Source: CAZEIW01 sp964512305 (GTDB lineage: Bacteria; Pseudomonadota; Gammaproteobacteria; Burkholderiales; Burkholderiaceae_F). From it: 18,330 nucleotides of DNA. The position numbers and the translations under genes were made by a program. The notes under the pieces were generated by a model. It was given only the letters and a program-made list of their open reading frames with translations, ran no database searches and was not told where the DNA came from. This document shows positions 1 to 10,827 of this stretch, in pieces. The stretch is from positions 1 to 18,330 of the forward strand of contig CAZEIW010000091.1 of assembly GCA_964512305.1 (NCBI GenBank), given 5' to 3'. Numbering within the stretch: position 1 is the first letter of the stretch; each line of letters opens with the position of its first letter.

Positions 1-212
1 GGCGCGGGAGAGCCTCCTGCCGCTTCGGCGGCGGCACACGGACCATGAACCGCTGCTAGCAAGAATGACGCCCGTGAATGCCGCGGGGGGTGCTCGAGGG
101 GGGGCGCAGCCACCCCTCGAAGCCGATCCTCCCGCTTTTCGGTCCCGAAGCTGCAGGCGCCAAACGACCTGTTCCGCCGCCCTTCGGAGCTGTGGTTCAT
201 GGAAAGGGGAGA
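1..212. other. Non-coding 3' flank of typA with a weak hairpin
   Basis: No convincing gene is visible here. Short open frames exist but lack ribosome-binding sites and recognisable protein. Two 8-base arms, TCGAGGGG at 94-101 and CCCCTCGA at 113-120, form a perfect hairpin with an 11-base loop about 95 bases past the typA stop codon. On the minus strand it is not followed by a T-run, so it is only a weak candidate for the end of the rimP-typA transcript. In many Burkholderiales the 2-oxoglutarate dehydrogenase genes follow typA, but nothing in these 212 bases shows that here. Confidence 0.35.
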
Positions 213-2053
<1,841 letters not shown>

Positions 2054-2057
<4 letters not shown>

Positions 2058-3001
2058 GCCTGTTTCCCTTGCTCTTCAGCGCCCGATGTCTCGTTTTCCG
2101 CCGGCCCCGCAACCAGGCGCCGGGGCGCCAGCCATTCGCCGTCCCGCGCCGCGACCCCGAGCAGCCGCCCGCGCCGGTCGTAGACGCGCGTCCGCGCCGC
2201 GTCCTGTGCCGCACGATCCGCGCAGGCGACCCGCTGGCCGTGGCCGAAGCGGATGACCTGCTCGTCGTCGAGCTCGACGCGCGGCAGCGCGTGCAGCAGC
2301 GCGTCGACCGGCAGCAGCCGCGCGCGGCGGGCCTGCATGCTTTCGCGCTCGAGCTCGGCCAGCGCCACCGCCCGGTCGAGGCTCAGCGCGCCGACCCGGG
2401 TGCGGCACAGCGCCGCCAGATGGGCGCCGCAACCGAGCGCGCGCCCGATGTCTTCGGCCAGGACCCGCACGTAAGTGCCCTTGCTGCACTCGACCGCGAC
2501 GCGCGGCGCGCGCGCGTCCCACTCGATCAGCGCCAGCCGGGCGATCGTGACCGCGCGCGGGCGCCTCTCGACCTGCTGCCCTGCGCGCGCCAGCTCGTAC
2601 AGCGGCCGGCCCTCGCGCTTGAGTGCCGAGTGCATCGGCGGCACCTGCTCGATCGTGCCGACGAATCGTGACAGCACGTTTTCGAACTGCCGCCGGTCGA
2701 CCTCGACCGGCCGCCGCTCGAGCACCTCGCCTTCGGCGTCGCCGGTGCTCGTGACCGTCCCCAGCTCGAGGCGCGCTTCGTACGCCTTGTCGGCGTCGAG
2801 GAGGTCCGACGCGAACTTGGTCGCCTCGCCGAAGGTCAGCGGCAGCAGGCCGCTGGCCAGCGGGTCGAGCGTCCCCGTATGCCCCGCCTTGCAGGCAGCC
2901 AGGCACCGCCGCGCGGTCTGCAGCGCTGCATTGGACGTGAGGCCGCGCGGCTTGTCGAGCAGCAGCACGCCATCGACCGGGAACGCCGGCGGTCGCCGCA
3001 T
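2054..3001 (-). CDS. truB: tRNA pseudouridine(55) synthase TruB
   Basis: TruB isomerises U55 in the T-loop of tRNAs to pseudouridine and also acts as a tRNA folding chaperone. The 315-residue product has the family N-terminus (DGVLLLDKPRGLTSN, residues 10-24) and the catalytic motif HTGTLDPLASGLLP, in which Asp46 is the expected nucleophile. The later conserved block with KGTYVR and a PUA-like C-terminal region are also present, so the gene looks complete. It starts 16 nt after the rbfA stop codon, and its last four bases overlap the typA start. Its place between rbfA and typA matches the standard betaproteobacterial operon. No strong Shine-Dalgarno sequence is seen before the ATG, so it probably depends on coupling with rbfA. 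Confidence 0.96.
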
Positions 3002-3017
3002 GGTTCGTCCGGAAGCG

Positions 3018-3395
3018 TCAGTCGTCGGCAGCGCCGCCGACAGCCCGCTCGATAAGCCGGTCGATCTCGAAGCCGCGCTCCACCGACGTGTCCTGGACGA
3101 AGGTAAGGCGCGGTACGGTGTGGATCCGAAGACGCTTGAACAGCAGGTTGTGCAGATGCCCGGCGGCCGCGTTGAGCCCTGCCTCGGCCTGCTCAGGCGG
3201 CGACCCGATGACGGTGAAGTAGACCTTGGCGTGCGCGTAGTCGGGCGAGACTTCGACCGCGTTGATCGTGACCAACCCGATCCGCGGGTCGCGCGCCTCG
3301 CGCGGAATCAGCTCGGCCAGATCGCGCTGGATCTGGTCGGCGATGCGCTGGCTCCGGTTCGGCGTGCGGCCGGCTGATCGGGCGGGGCGGACCAT
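3018..3395 (-). CDS. rbfA: 30S ribosome-binding factor RbfA
   Basis: RbfA is a small KH-type RNA-binding protein that binds near helix 1 of 16S rRNA and is needed for late 30S maturation and cold adaptation. The 125-residue product has the usual size and the family pattern: a basic start, an amphipathic first helix (RIADQIQRDLAELI), the RDPRIGLVTI strand, VSPDYAHAKVYFTV, and the C-terminal VPRLTFVQDTSVERG segment. It lies 19 nt behind infB and 16 nt ahead of truB on the same strand. This puts it with other 30S maturation and initiation factors. The first ATG gives a natural N-terminus, although no clear Shine-Dalgarno sequence precedes it. Confidence 0.95.
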   Translation of the reverse strand: MVRPARSAGRTPNRSQRIADQIQRDLAELIPREARDPRIGLVTINAVEVSPDYAHAKVYFTVIGSPPEQAEAGLNAAAGHLHNLLFKRLRIHTVPRLTFVQDTSVERGFEIDRLIERAVGGAADD

Positions 3396-3414
3396 GGGTT
3401 GCGGCGCGGCACGG

Positions 3415-6180
3415 CTACAGCGTGCGAGCCACCTCCTGGACCTCGAAGATCTCGAGCTGGTCGCCTTCCTTGATGTCGTCGTAGCCCTTGAGCGACAGGC
3501 CGCACTCGAAGCCCGCCTTGACCTCGCGCACGTCGTCCTTGAAGCGCTTGAGCGAGTCGAGCTCGCCGCTCCAGATCACGACGTGGTCGCGCAGCAGTCG
3601 CGCGCTCGCGGTGCGCCGGACAAGGCCGTCGATCACCATGCAGCCGGCCACGGTTCCGATCTTGGAGATCCGGAACACCTGGCGGATCTCGACCATCCCC
3701 AGCACCTGCTCGCGCTTCTCCGGCGCCAGCATTCCCGACAGGGCCGCCTTCACGTCGTCGACCGCGTCGTAGATGATGTTGTAGTAGCGGATGTCGATGC
3801 CGTTGGCCTCGGCGAGCTTGCGCGCCGACTGCTCGGCGCGCACGTTGAAGCCGACGATCACGGCCTTGGACGCGAGCGCCAGGTTGACGTCGCTCTCCGA
3901 GATGCCGCCGACCTGCGCGTGCACGATCTGGACCTTGACTTCGTCCGTCGACAGCTTGGTCAGCGCGTGCACCAGCGCCTCCTGCGAGCCCTGCACGTCG
4001 GCCTTGATGATCATCGGCAGCGACTTGACGCCGCCTTCCTGGCCCATGGTCTCGAACACGTTCTCGAGCTTGGCGGCCTGCTGGCGCGCGAGCTTGGTGT
4101 CGCGGAACTTGCCCTGGCGGAACAGCGCGATCTCGCGCGCCTTGCGCTCGTCGCCCAGCACCATCAGCTCGTCGCCCGCGGCGGGCACGTCCGAGAGGCC
4201 CTGGATCTCGACCGGGATGGACGGGCCGGCCGAGGGGATCGGCTTGCCGGCCTCGTCGAGCATGGCCCGCACGCGGCCGAAGCTGCTGCCGGCGAGCACG
4301 ACGTCGCCGCGCTTGAGCGTGCCGGACTGCACCAGCACCGTGGCCACGGGGCCGCGGCCCTTGTCGAGCTGCGACTCGATGATCAGGCCCTTGGCGGGAG
4401 CGTCCCAGACGCACTTGAGCTCGAGCACCTCGGCCTGCAGCAGCACGTTCTCGAGCAGCTCGTCGACGCCCTTGCCGGTCTTGGCCGACACCTCGACGAA
4501 CGGCGAGTCGCCGCCGTACTCCTCGGGCACGACCTGCTGCGCGACCAGCTCCTGCTTGACCCGGTCCGGATTGGCCTCCGGCTTGTCGATCTTGTTCAGC
4601 GCCACGACGATCGGCACGTGCGCCGCCCTGGCGTGGTGGATCGCCTCGATCGTCTGCGGCATCACGCCGTCGTCCGCCGCCACGACCAGGATCACGAGGT
4701 CGGTGGCCCTGGCGCCGCGGGCGCGCATCGCCGTGAAGGCCTCGTGACCCGGCGTGTCGAGGAAGGTGATCACGCCACGCGGCGTCTCGACGTGGTAGGC
4801 GCCGATGTGCTGGGTGATGCCGCCGGCTTCCCCGGCCGCGACCTTGGTGCGGCGGATGTAGTCGAGCAGCGAGGTCTTGCCGTGGTCGACGTGGCCCATC
4901 ACGGTGACCACCGGCGGCCGCGGCTCCGCCTCGGCGGCGACAACCGCCTCGCCATCGGTCTCGGTCAGCAGCGCCTCGGGGCTGTCGAGCTTGGCCGCGA
5001 TCGCCTTGTGGCCCATTTCCTCGACGACGATCATCGCGGTGTCGCGATCGAGCACCTGGTTGATCGTCACCATCTGCCCGAGCTTCATCAGCACCTTGAT
5101 GACCTCGGAGGCCTTGACCGCCATCTTGTGCGCGAGGTCCGCGACGGTGATCGTCTCGGGAACCGAGATCTCGCGCACGATCGGCTCCGACGACGCCGAC
5201 GGCGCCGCCTTGTCGCGCTCGTCGGCACGCCGGTGGCCCTTCGGACCGCGCCACGCGCCGGCGCCGGCCGAGGCGTCGCCGCGGGTCTTGATCTGGCGCC
5301 GCTTGGCCGCGTCCTCCGACCAGCTCGAAGCGAGCTTGGCCGACTTGACTTCCTTCGGGCCGGGCTTCTTCTCGTCCTTCTTTTCCTCGACCGGCTTCGC
5401 GGTCGCCGGGGCCGCGGTCGGCTTGTGCAGCGTTCCTTCGGCGGCCGGTGCCTTGATCACCTTCTTCGGCCCCGACATCATGTTCTTGATCGCGGCGACC
5501 TCTTCCTCGACCGCGCGCCGCGCGCGATCCTGCGCCTGCTGCGCCTGGGCCGCCTGGGCCGCGGCGGCTGCCGCGGCCTGGACCTGCGCCTGGGCGGCCT
5601 GCGCCTGCGCCTCGGCGGCGGCCGCCTGTGCGGCCCGGGCGCGCTCGAGCTCCTCCTGCGCCTCGACCTGGCGCCCGTCCGACGCTTCCTGGGCCTCGCG
5701 CTCGCGCCGGTTGGCCTCGTCGAGCTCGCGCTGCGCGCGCTCGGCGCGCTCGCGCGCCTCGCTGATCTGGCGCGCGACCAGCTCCGCCTGGTGCCGCGCC
5801 TCTTCCTCGCGCCGCGCCAGCTCGGCCGGGTCGATCACGGGCGCCGCCGGCGTCGCCGCGGCGGCGGCTTCCGGCTCGCCGTCGGCGTCGCGCTTGACGA
5901 ACACGCGCTTCTTGCGCACCTCGACGTGGATCGTGCGCGCCTTGCCGGTGGCGTCCGCCTGCTTGATCGCGGAGGTCTGGCGGTGCGTCAGCGTGATCTT
6001 GCGGCTCTCCTGCGCGCCGTGTGCGCGCCGCAGCGCGTCGAGCAGCTTGGCCTTGTCCTCCTCGCTCAGCGAGTCGGTCTCGGCGTCCTTGGGCACGCCG
6101 GCTGCCCGAAGCTGCTCGAGCAGCACCGGCAGCGGCAGCTTCAGCTCCGCGGCGAATTGGGCGATCGTATTGCTCGGCAT
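3415..6180 (-). CDS. infB: Translation initiation factor IF-2
   Basis: IF2 is the GTPase that recruits fMet-tRNA to the 30S subunit and promotes 50S joining. The 921-residue product begins with an IF2_N-like fold (IAQFAAELKLPLPVLLEQL). A long Ala/Glu/Arg/Gln-rich, probably coiled-coil linker follows at about residues 115-240, then Lys/Pro-rich linkers and a second IF2_N-type domain (about residues 345-400). The G domain has GHVDHGKT at 429-436, DTPG at 475-478 and NKID at 529-532, and domains II-IV end at the C-terminus. An AGGAACAGC sequence just before the ATG acts as Shine-Dalgarno site. The gene lies 80 nt behind nusA, with no terminator in the gap, and is co-transcribed with it in most bacteria. 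The length is normal for proteobacterial IF2 with an extended N-terminus. Confidence 0.97.
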   Translation of the reverse strand: MPSNTIAQFAAELKLPLPVLLEQLRAAGVPKDAETDSLSEEDKAKLLDALRRAHGAQESRKITLTHRQTSAIKQADATGKARTIHVEVRKKRVFVKRDADGEPEAAAAATPAAPVIDPAELARREEEARHQAELVARQISEARERAERAQRELDEANRREREAQEASDGRQVEAQEELERARAAQAAAAEAQAQAAQAQVQAAAAAAAQAAQAQQAQDRARRAVEEEVAAIKNMMSGPKKVIKAPAAEGTLHKPTAAPATAKPVEEKKDEKKPGPKEVKSAKLASSWSEDAAKRRQIKTRGDASAGAGAWRGPKGHRRADERDKAAPSASSEPIVREISVPETITVADLAHKMAVKASEVIKVLMKLGQMVTINQVLDRDTAMIVVEEMGHKAIAAKLDSPEALLTETDGEAVVAAEAEPRPPVVTVMGHVDHGKTSLLDYIRRTKVAAGEAGGITQHIGAYHVETPRGVITFLDTPGHEAFTAMRARGARATDLVILVVAADDGVMPQTIEAIHHARAAHVPIVVALNKIDKPEANPDRVKQELVAQQVVPEEYGGDSPFVEVSAKTGKGVDELLENVLLQAEVLELKCVWDAPAKGLIIESQLDKGRGPVATVLVQSGTLKRGDVVLAGSSFGRVRAMLDEAGKPIPSAGPSIPVEIQGLSDVPAAGDELMVLGDERKAREIALFRQGKFRDTKLARQQAAKLENVFETMGQEGGVKSLPMIIKADVQGSQEALVHALTKLSTDEVKVQIVHAQVGGISESDVNLALASKAVIVGFNVRAEQSARKLAEANGIDIRYYNIIYDAVDDVKAALSGMLAPEKREQVLGMVEIRQVFRISKIGTVAGCMVIDGLVRRTASARLLRDHVVIWSGELDSLKRFKDDVREVKAGFECGLSLKGYDDIKEGDQLEIFEVQEVARTL

Positions 6181-6260
6181 GCTGTTCCTGATCCTCTACG
6201 GATGATGCGGCGCCTGTGTTCCGTCCAGGCCTTTCCCTTTTTATTCCCGACCCTCTCCCT

Positions 6261-7751
6261 TCATGACTGCCCCTGCTCGAACCAGTGCGCGCGCGCGGCC
6301 ATGATCAGCCGGCTGGCGCGCTCGGAGTCGATCCCGGTCATCTCGACCAGCTCGTCGACTCCGAGGTCGCCGAGCTCGTCGCGCGTGCGCACCGTGTTGG
6401 CCGCGAGCTTGATCGCGAGCTCGGTGTCCATGCCATCGAGCTCGAGCAGGCTCTTGTCGGCCCGATCGAGGTTCTCCTCGCGCTGGATCGCCTCGGTGAG
6501 CAGCGCGTTGCGCGCGCGGGTGCGCAACTCCTCGACCGTCCCGGCGTCGAACGCATCGATCTCGTGCAGCTCGCTCACGGGCACGTACGCGATCTCCTCG
6601 ACGCTCGAGAAGCCCTCGCCGATCAGGATGTCGGCGACCTCCTGGTCGACGTCGAGCTTCTCCATGAACGCGGCGCGGATGCCGTGCTGTTCCTGCTGCT
6701 GCTTCTGCGTCGATTCCTCGGCCGTCATGATGTTGATCTGCCAGCCGGTGAGCTCGGACGCCAGCCGCACGTTCTGGCCGCTGCGGCCGATCGCGATCGC
6801 GAGGTTGTCCTCGTCCACCACGACGTCCATCGCGTGCTTGTCCTCGTCGACCACGATCGACGACACGTTGGCGGGCGCCAGCGCGCCGATCACGAATTGC
6901 GCCGGGTCGTCCGACCAGAGCACGATGTCGACCCGCTCGCCGGCGAGCTCGTTGGTCACCGCCTGGACGCGCGAGCCGCGCATGCCGACGCAGGTGCCGA
7001 TCGGGTCGATGCGGCGGTCGTTGGTCCAGACCGCGATCTTCGCGCGCACGCCGGGGTCGCGCGCCGCCGATTTGATCTGCAGCAGCCCCTGCTCGATCTC
7101 GGGCACTTCGAGCTCGAAGAGCTTCTTCAGGAATTCGGGCGAGGTGCGCGACAGGACCACCTGCGGCCCGCGCAGCTGCCGGTCGACCTTGGCGACGAAG
7201 GCGCGCACGCGGTCGCCGATGCGCAGGTTCTCCTTCGGGATCATCTCTGACCGCGGCAGGCGGGCCTCGATCTTGCCGATCTCGATGATCGCGTCGCCCT
7301 TGTCCATGCGCTTGACCGCGCCGTTGACGATCGTGTCGTTGCGCGCCAGGAACTCGGACAGCAGCTGCTCGCGCTCGGCGTCGCGGATCTTCTGCAGGAT
7401 CACCTGCTTGGTGTCCTGGGCGAAGCGCCGGCCGAGATCCTGGCGCGGCAGCTGTTCCTCGATGTACTCGTCGATCTCGATGTCGGCGATCTGGTCGCGC
7501 GCGTCCGACAGGATGATCTGGTGCCCGGGCTCCTGCAGGCCCGCCTCGTCCGGCACGACGTGCCAGCGCCGGAAAGCGTCGTACTCCCCGCTCTCGCGGT
7601 CCACCGCGACGCGGATCTCGACGTCCTCTTCGGCGAAAAGCCGCTTGGTCGCGGCGGCCAGCGCGGATTCGAGCGCCCCGAACACGACTTCCTTCGGCAC
7701 GTTCTTCTCGCGCGCAAGCGCATCGACCAGCAGCAGGATCTCTCGGCTCAT
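6261..7751 (-). CDS. nusA: Transcription termination/antitermination factor NusA
   Basis: NusA binds RNA polymerase and nascent RNA, strengthens pausing and intrinsic termination, and takes part in antitermination. The start at MSREILLLVDALAREKNV matches the family N-terminus. The frame is open a further 18 codons upstream, but those would overlap the end of rimP and look non-native; GGAAGCGGAAG precedes the chosen ATG. The 496-residue product has the N-terminal polymerase-binding domain (1-125), an S1 domain (about 135-200), KH1 with GMRGSRV at 256-262 and KH2 with GRSGQNV at 322-328. Two C-terminal acidic repeats (about 365-432 and 440-495) are present, as in E. coli. It sits 17 nt behind rimP. 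The terminator in the rimP leader gives a possible route for autoregulation. Confidence 0.97.
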   Translation of the reverse strand: MSREILLLVDALAREKNVPKEVVFGALESALAAATKRLFAEEDVEIRVAVDRESGEYDAFRRWHVVPDEAGLQEPGHQIILSDARDQIADIEIDEYIEEQLPRQDLGRRFAQDTKQVILQKIRDAEREQLLSEFLARNDTIVNGAVKRMDKGDAIIEIGKIEARLPRSEMIPKENLRIGDRVRAFVAKVDRQLRGPQVVLSRTSPEFLKKLFELEVPEIEQGLLQIKSAARDPGVRAKIAVWTNDRRIDPIGTCVGMRGSRVQAVTNELAGERVDIVLWSDDPAQFVIGALAPANVSSIVVDEDKHAMDVVVDEDNLAIAIGRSGQNVRLASELTGWQINIMTAEESTQKQQQEQHGIRAAFMEKLDVDQEVADILIGEGFSSVEEIAYVPVSELHEIDAFDAGTVEELRTRARNALLTEAIQREENLDRADKSLLELDGMDTELAIKLAANTVRTRDELGDLGVDELVEMTGIDSERASRLIMAARAHWFEQGQS

Positions 7752-7768
7752 CTTCCGCTTCCCATCAT

Positions 7769-8377
7769 CTACCGGCGCCCGTCGCCGGAGCGCTTGAATT
7801 CCCACTCGGGCGCCAGCCTCGCCTTTTCGACGTCGGCCAGCGCGAATTCGACCGGTGCGGCCTCGGCCGGGCCGGCGCGCCGCGCGCGGCCGCGCGCCGC
7901 CGAGGCCGGTCCGGCGTCGGCGATCGGCACGAGCTGCACGCGCTCCTGCCCGGCCTCGCCCGAGATCCCGATCAGACGTCCGCGCAAGCGCTTGCGGCCG
8001 TCGAGCGGCTGCTTCAGCCCGATCCGCACCAGCGAGCCGCTGAAGCGGGCGAAGTCGCGCGCGCTGCGCAGGGGACGGTCGAGGCCGGGGGAGGACACCT
8101 CGAGCCGTCCGTAGTCGACCGCTTCGACCGCGAACAGGTGCGTCAGCTGCCGGCTGACGCGCTCGCAGTCGCCGATGCCAATCCCGCCGCCGGTCTCGCG
8201 GTCGAGCGTCACGCGCAGCAGGCCGCCGCCGGCCCGCTCGACGTCGACCAGCTCATAGCCCAGCCCCTGCACCGTGCGCTCCACCAGCGCTCGCAGCGCT
8301 GGCGCAACGCCGCCGGCCCGGCGGATCTGTTCCGGCGCGGCACCCGCCGCGCGCGCTTGGACTTGCGCCCCGTTCAC
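7769..8377 (-). CDS. rimP: Ribosome maturation factor RimP
   Basis: RimP binds S12 and assists assembly of the 30S subunit. The 202-residue product carries the family landmarks YELVDVE (41-47), LRVTLDRE (54-61), the signature SSPGLDRPL (95-103) and a C-terminal SH3-like domain. Compared with the roughly 150 residues of E. coli RimP it has about 25 extra N-terminal residues and an Ala/Gly/Arg-rich insertion at about 152-176 inside the C-terminal domain. The start is inferred as the GTG at 8377-8375, with GGTGG about 9 nt upstream; a later internal start cannot be excluded. It is the first gene of the operon with nusA and lies directly downstream of a terminator-containing leader. Confidence 0.93.
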   Translation of the reverse strand: MNGAQVQARAAGAAPEQIRRAGGVAPALRALVERTVQGLGYELVDVERAGGGLLRVTLDRETGGGIGIGDCERVSRQLTHLFAVEAVDYGRLEVSSPGLDRPLRSARDFARFSGSLVRIGLKQPLDGRKRLRGRLIGISGEAGQERVQLVPIADAGPASAARGRARRAGPAEAAPVEFALADVEKARLAPEWEFKRSGDGRR

Positions 8378-8442
8378 TCGTTCACCACCGTTTCATGCCG
8401 CCCGTGCCCGATTGCGCGGACGCTCTTCGCCGTCTTCGAGCC

Positions 8443-8477
8443 AAAAAAAAATGGGCCGTCGTCGTGCCCATTTTTTT
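8443..8477. terminator. Strong bidirectional Rho-independent terminator
   Basis: AAAAAAATGGGC at 8445-8456 and GCCCATTTTTTT at 8466-8477 are perfect 12-base inverted repeats around a 9-base loop (CGTCGTCGT). The GGGC/GCCC core is followed by seven T on the plus strand and nine T on the minus strand, so it can work in both directions. It lies about 230 nt past the rluB stop and 65 nt before the rimP start. It may therefore end scpB-rluB transcription, attenuate the rimP operon, or both. Confidence 0.85.
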
Positions 8478-8618
8478 GCAACCTACAGGCTTGCGTGGTC
8501 GGTTCCGACGGCTCGGACCGATGACGCCGGGCGTGGGCGGCTTGCCACACCGGACCCCCGGCCGCGACACCCACCCGATTGCCGCCTGCCCGAGAGCAGG
8601 CACGCCCTTTTCCGGCAA
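8443..8618 (-). ncRNA. Candidate rimP-nusA leader RNA / attenuator (or small RNA)
   Basis: If transcription starts just after the TATAAT at 8630-8625, the first about 175 nt of RNA fold into consecutive hairpins and end at an intrinsic terminator before rimP. The first hairpin pairs 5' GGUUGCC with GGCAAUC and encloses a GCCUGC/GCAGGC stem (plus-strand 8584-8589 with 8596-8601). A second has a GGUGUGG/CCACGCC stem inside GCCG/CGGC. A third (plus-strand 8499-8521) has nine pairs, one bulged base and a CGGC loop. This layout fits a premature-termination leader; such leaders are known before rimP-nusA in gammaproteobacteria. It also fits a free-standing small RNA. The hairpins are seen directly; transcription and function are inferred. 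No tRNA, 4.5S, 6S or RNase P RNA features were recognised. Confidence 0.4.
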
Positions 8619-8624
8619 CCGCTG

Positions 8625-8653
8625 ATTATATATGGGTCCGCGGCCGCCCTGAA
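8625..8653 (-). promoter_or_regulatory. Candidate sigma-70 promoter for the rimP-nusA-infB operon or leader RNA
   Basis: The minus strand has a perfect TATAAT hexamer at 8630-8625, within the only markedly AT-rich patch of this GC-rich gap. A partial -35 match, TTCAGG (3 of 6), lies 17 nt upstream at 8653-8648. The predicted start point is near 8618. The strong -10 and weak -35 leave the call moderate. Confidence 0.45.
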
Positions 8654-8665
8654 ACAGGGTGGCCG
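8641..8665. repeat. 11-bp inverted repeat overlapping the candidate -35 element
   Basis: CGGCCGCCCTG (8641-8651) and CAGGGTGGCCG (8655-8665) flank a 3-base AAA spacer. All eleven positions pair in plus-strand RNA, one as G-U; in minus-strand RNA that pair becomes an A-C mismatch. It lies 43 nt past the rluB stop and has no T-run. It could be an mRNA 3' stem for rluB or a DNA operator over the rimP promoter; the sequence does not decide. Confidence 0.5.
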
Positions 8666-8707
8666 GGGAAATTCAACCCTGCGCCGGGCGCCGCCCGGCC
8701 CCGGCGG

Positions 8708-10065
8708 CTAGCCGAAACCGCCCCGACCGGTCTTGGGCTTGCGAAACCGGGCATGCACGCCGACATGCTGGCGCGGACCGGCTCCGTGGCCGTTGGCGAT
8801 GTAGCTGACCGTACTGGTGAGGGGGTCGGGCTGGCGGCTGCCGCCCGGGCGGCCCGGCCTGTTGTTGCCGCCGCGGTTCGGTCCCGACGGCTTGCGCCCG
8901 GCACCGCCGCCGCCGGTCCGGGCACGCACGTCGTCGGTGCCGATGCCCAGGTCGTGCAGCCAGGCTTCGACCCAAGCCGGCGCCAGCTCCAGGTAGCGGC
9001 CGCGCGACAGGGAGCGCGGCAGCTGGACCGACCCGAAGCGGATCCGGATCAGCCGGCTGACCTGCAAGCCGACCGCTTCGAAGATCCGCCGGACCTCGCG
9101 GTTGCGACCCTCGCTGATCGCGGCCCGGTACCAGCGGTTGACGCCCTGCCCGCCGGCGTCTTCGAGGCGGCTGAAACGGGCCGGCCCGTCGTCGAGCACG
9201 ACGCCCTCGAGCAGGCGGTTCTTCTGCTCGTCGGTGAGTTCGCCGAGCACGCGCACCGCGTACTCGCGCTCGACTTCGTAGCGCGGATGCATCAAGCGGT
9301 TGGCCAGCTCGCCCGAAGTGGTCAGCACGAGCAGGCCCTCGGTGTTGAAGTCCAGGCGCCCGACCGCGACCCAGCGGCCCCCCGAGATCTTGGGCAGCTT
9401 GTCGAACGCCGTCGGGCGCGACTGCGGATCGTCCTGCGACACGATTTCGCCGGCTGGCTTGTGGTAGAGCAGCACGCGCGGTGGCTTGCCCGGCGTGCGC
9501 CGCTGAAGCGGCTTGCCGTTCACGCGCACCTGGTCGGTCGGCAGGATGCGCTGGCCCACGTGGGCCGGCTGGCCGTTCACGGAGACGCGCCCGGCAACGA
9601 TCAACTCCTCCATGTCGCGGCGCGAGCCGATGCCGGCGTCGGCCAGGACCTTGTGCAGCTTGTCGGACTGCGCGTTGAGCGCCGATTTGGCGGCTCGCCT
9701 GCCACGTTCAAGGACCTCGCGCGCGAGTGCCTGTTCCGGCATCGACAGCCCGTGGATTTCGTCGCCCTCGCCGCCCGGCGGGAGCTCGGACGCCGGCGCA
9801 GCGGGTAGCGTGATCTCGCGCGGGGCCCGCTCGCCGCGACCGCGTCGCCGACGGCCGTGCGGGCCGCGCAAGCGCCGCTCGGCGTCGCCCGGGGCTGTTG
9901 CAAGCGCCGCGGTCTCGACCTGGTCCGCGTCCGCGGTCGGGGAAACCTCGGATGCGGCGCTTGGGGGCTCGGCCTCGCCGTCCACCTTGACGGAAGCTTT
10001 GACCGGCGGCTGGGTGCCGACGAGTTCCGGCAGCGGGATCTCGCCGTCGGTCGGGATCGGATGAT

Positions 10066-10069
<4 letters not shown>
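8708..10069 (-). CDS. rluB: 23S rRNA pseudouridine(2605) synthase RluB
   Basis: RluB converts U2605 of 23S rRNA to pseudouridine. The 453-residue product has an N-terminal low-complexity extension (1-134) with an Arg-rich patch (RRRRGRG near 73-79). An S4 RNA-binding domain follows (about 135-183: DKLHKVLADAGIGSRR), then the RsuA/RluB/E/F catalytic core with GRLDFNTEGLL, where Asp240 is the expected nucleophile. The GRNREVRRIFEA motif comes next. The tail after about residue 390 is Gly/Arg/Pro/Asn-rich and probably disordered. RluB rather than RsuA or RluE/F is chosen from length, tails and linkage to scpB. The ATG overlaps the scpB stop as ATGA, so the two are coupled. Confidence 0.92.

Positions 10070-10827
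<758 letters not shown>

Larger units (their letters stand above)
8378..8707. other. 330-nt structured non-coding region between rluB and rimP
   Basis: No protein gene is supported here; the small open frames are unrelated to any family I recognise and run across hairpins. Reading along the minus strand, the region holds an inverted repeat (8665-8641), a TATAAT hexamer (8630-8625), a nested hairpin (8618-8579), a GC-rich hairpin at about 8560-8528, a bulged hairpin (8521-8499), an intrinsic terminator (8477-8443) and finally 65 nt to the rimP start. No second promoter-like sequence is evident in those last 65 nt. Confidence 0.7.

Noticed and set aside
3262..7797. A 1511-codon open frame on the plus strand, antisense to infB and nusA
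   Set aside because: It lies wholly opposite two certain genes, has a repetitive Arg/Leu/Val/Asp/His composition and no family motif. High GC with biased third positions keeps the opposite strand open; this is a shadow.
8382..8618. Leader peptide of about 78 codons spanning the rimP leader (minus)
   Set aside because: It runs through the terminator, ends just before the rimP start, has no Shine-Dalgarno site and a composition typical of chance frames. No run of control codons is present that would suggest ribosome-mediated attenuation.
8478..8640. Possible known structural RNA (tRNA, 4.5S, 6S) between rluB and rimP
   Set aside because: No T-loop/anticodon pattern, no SRP tetraloop/GGAAGCAGCC-type motif and no long 6S-like bubble were found.
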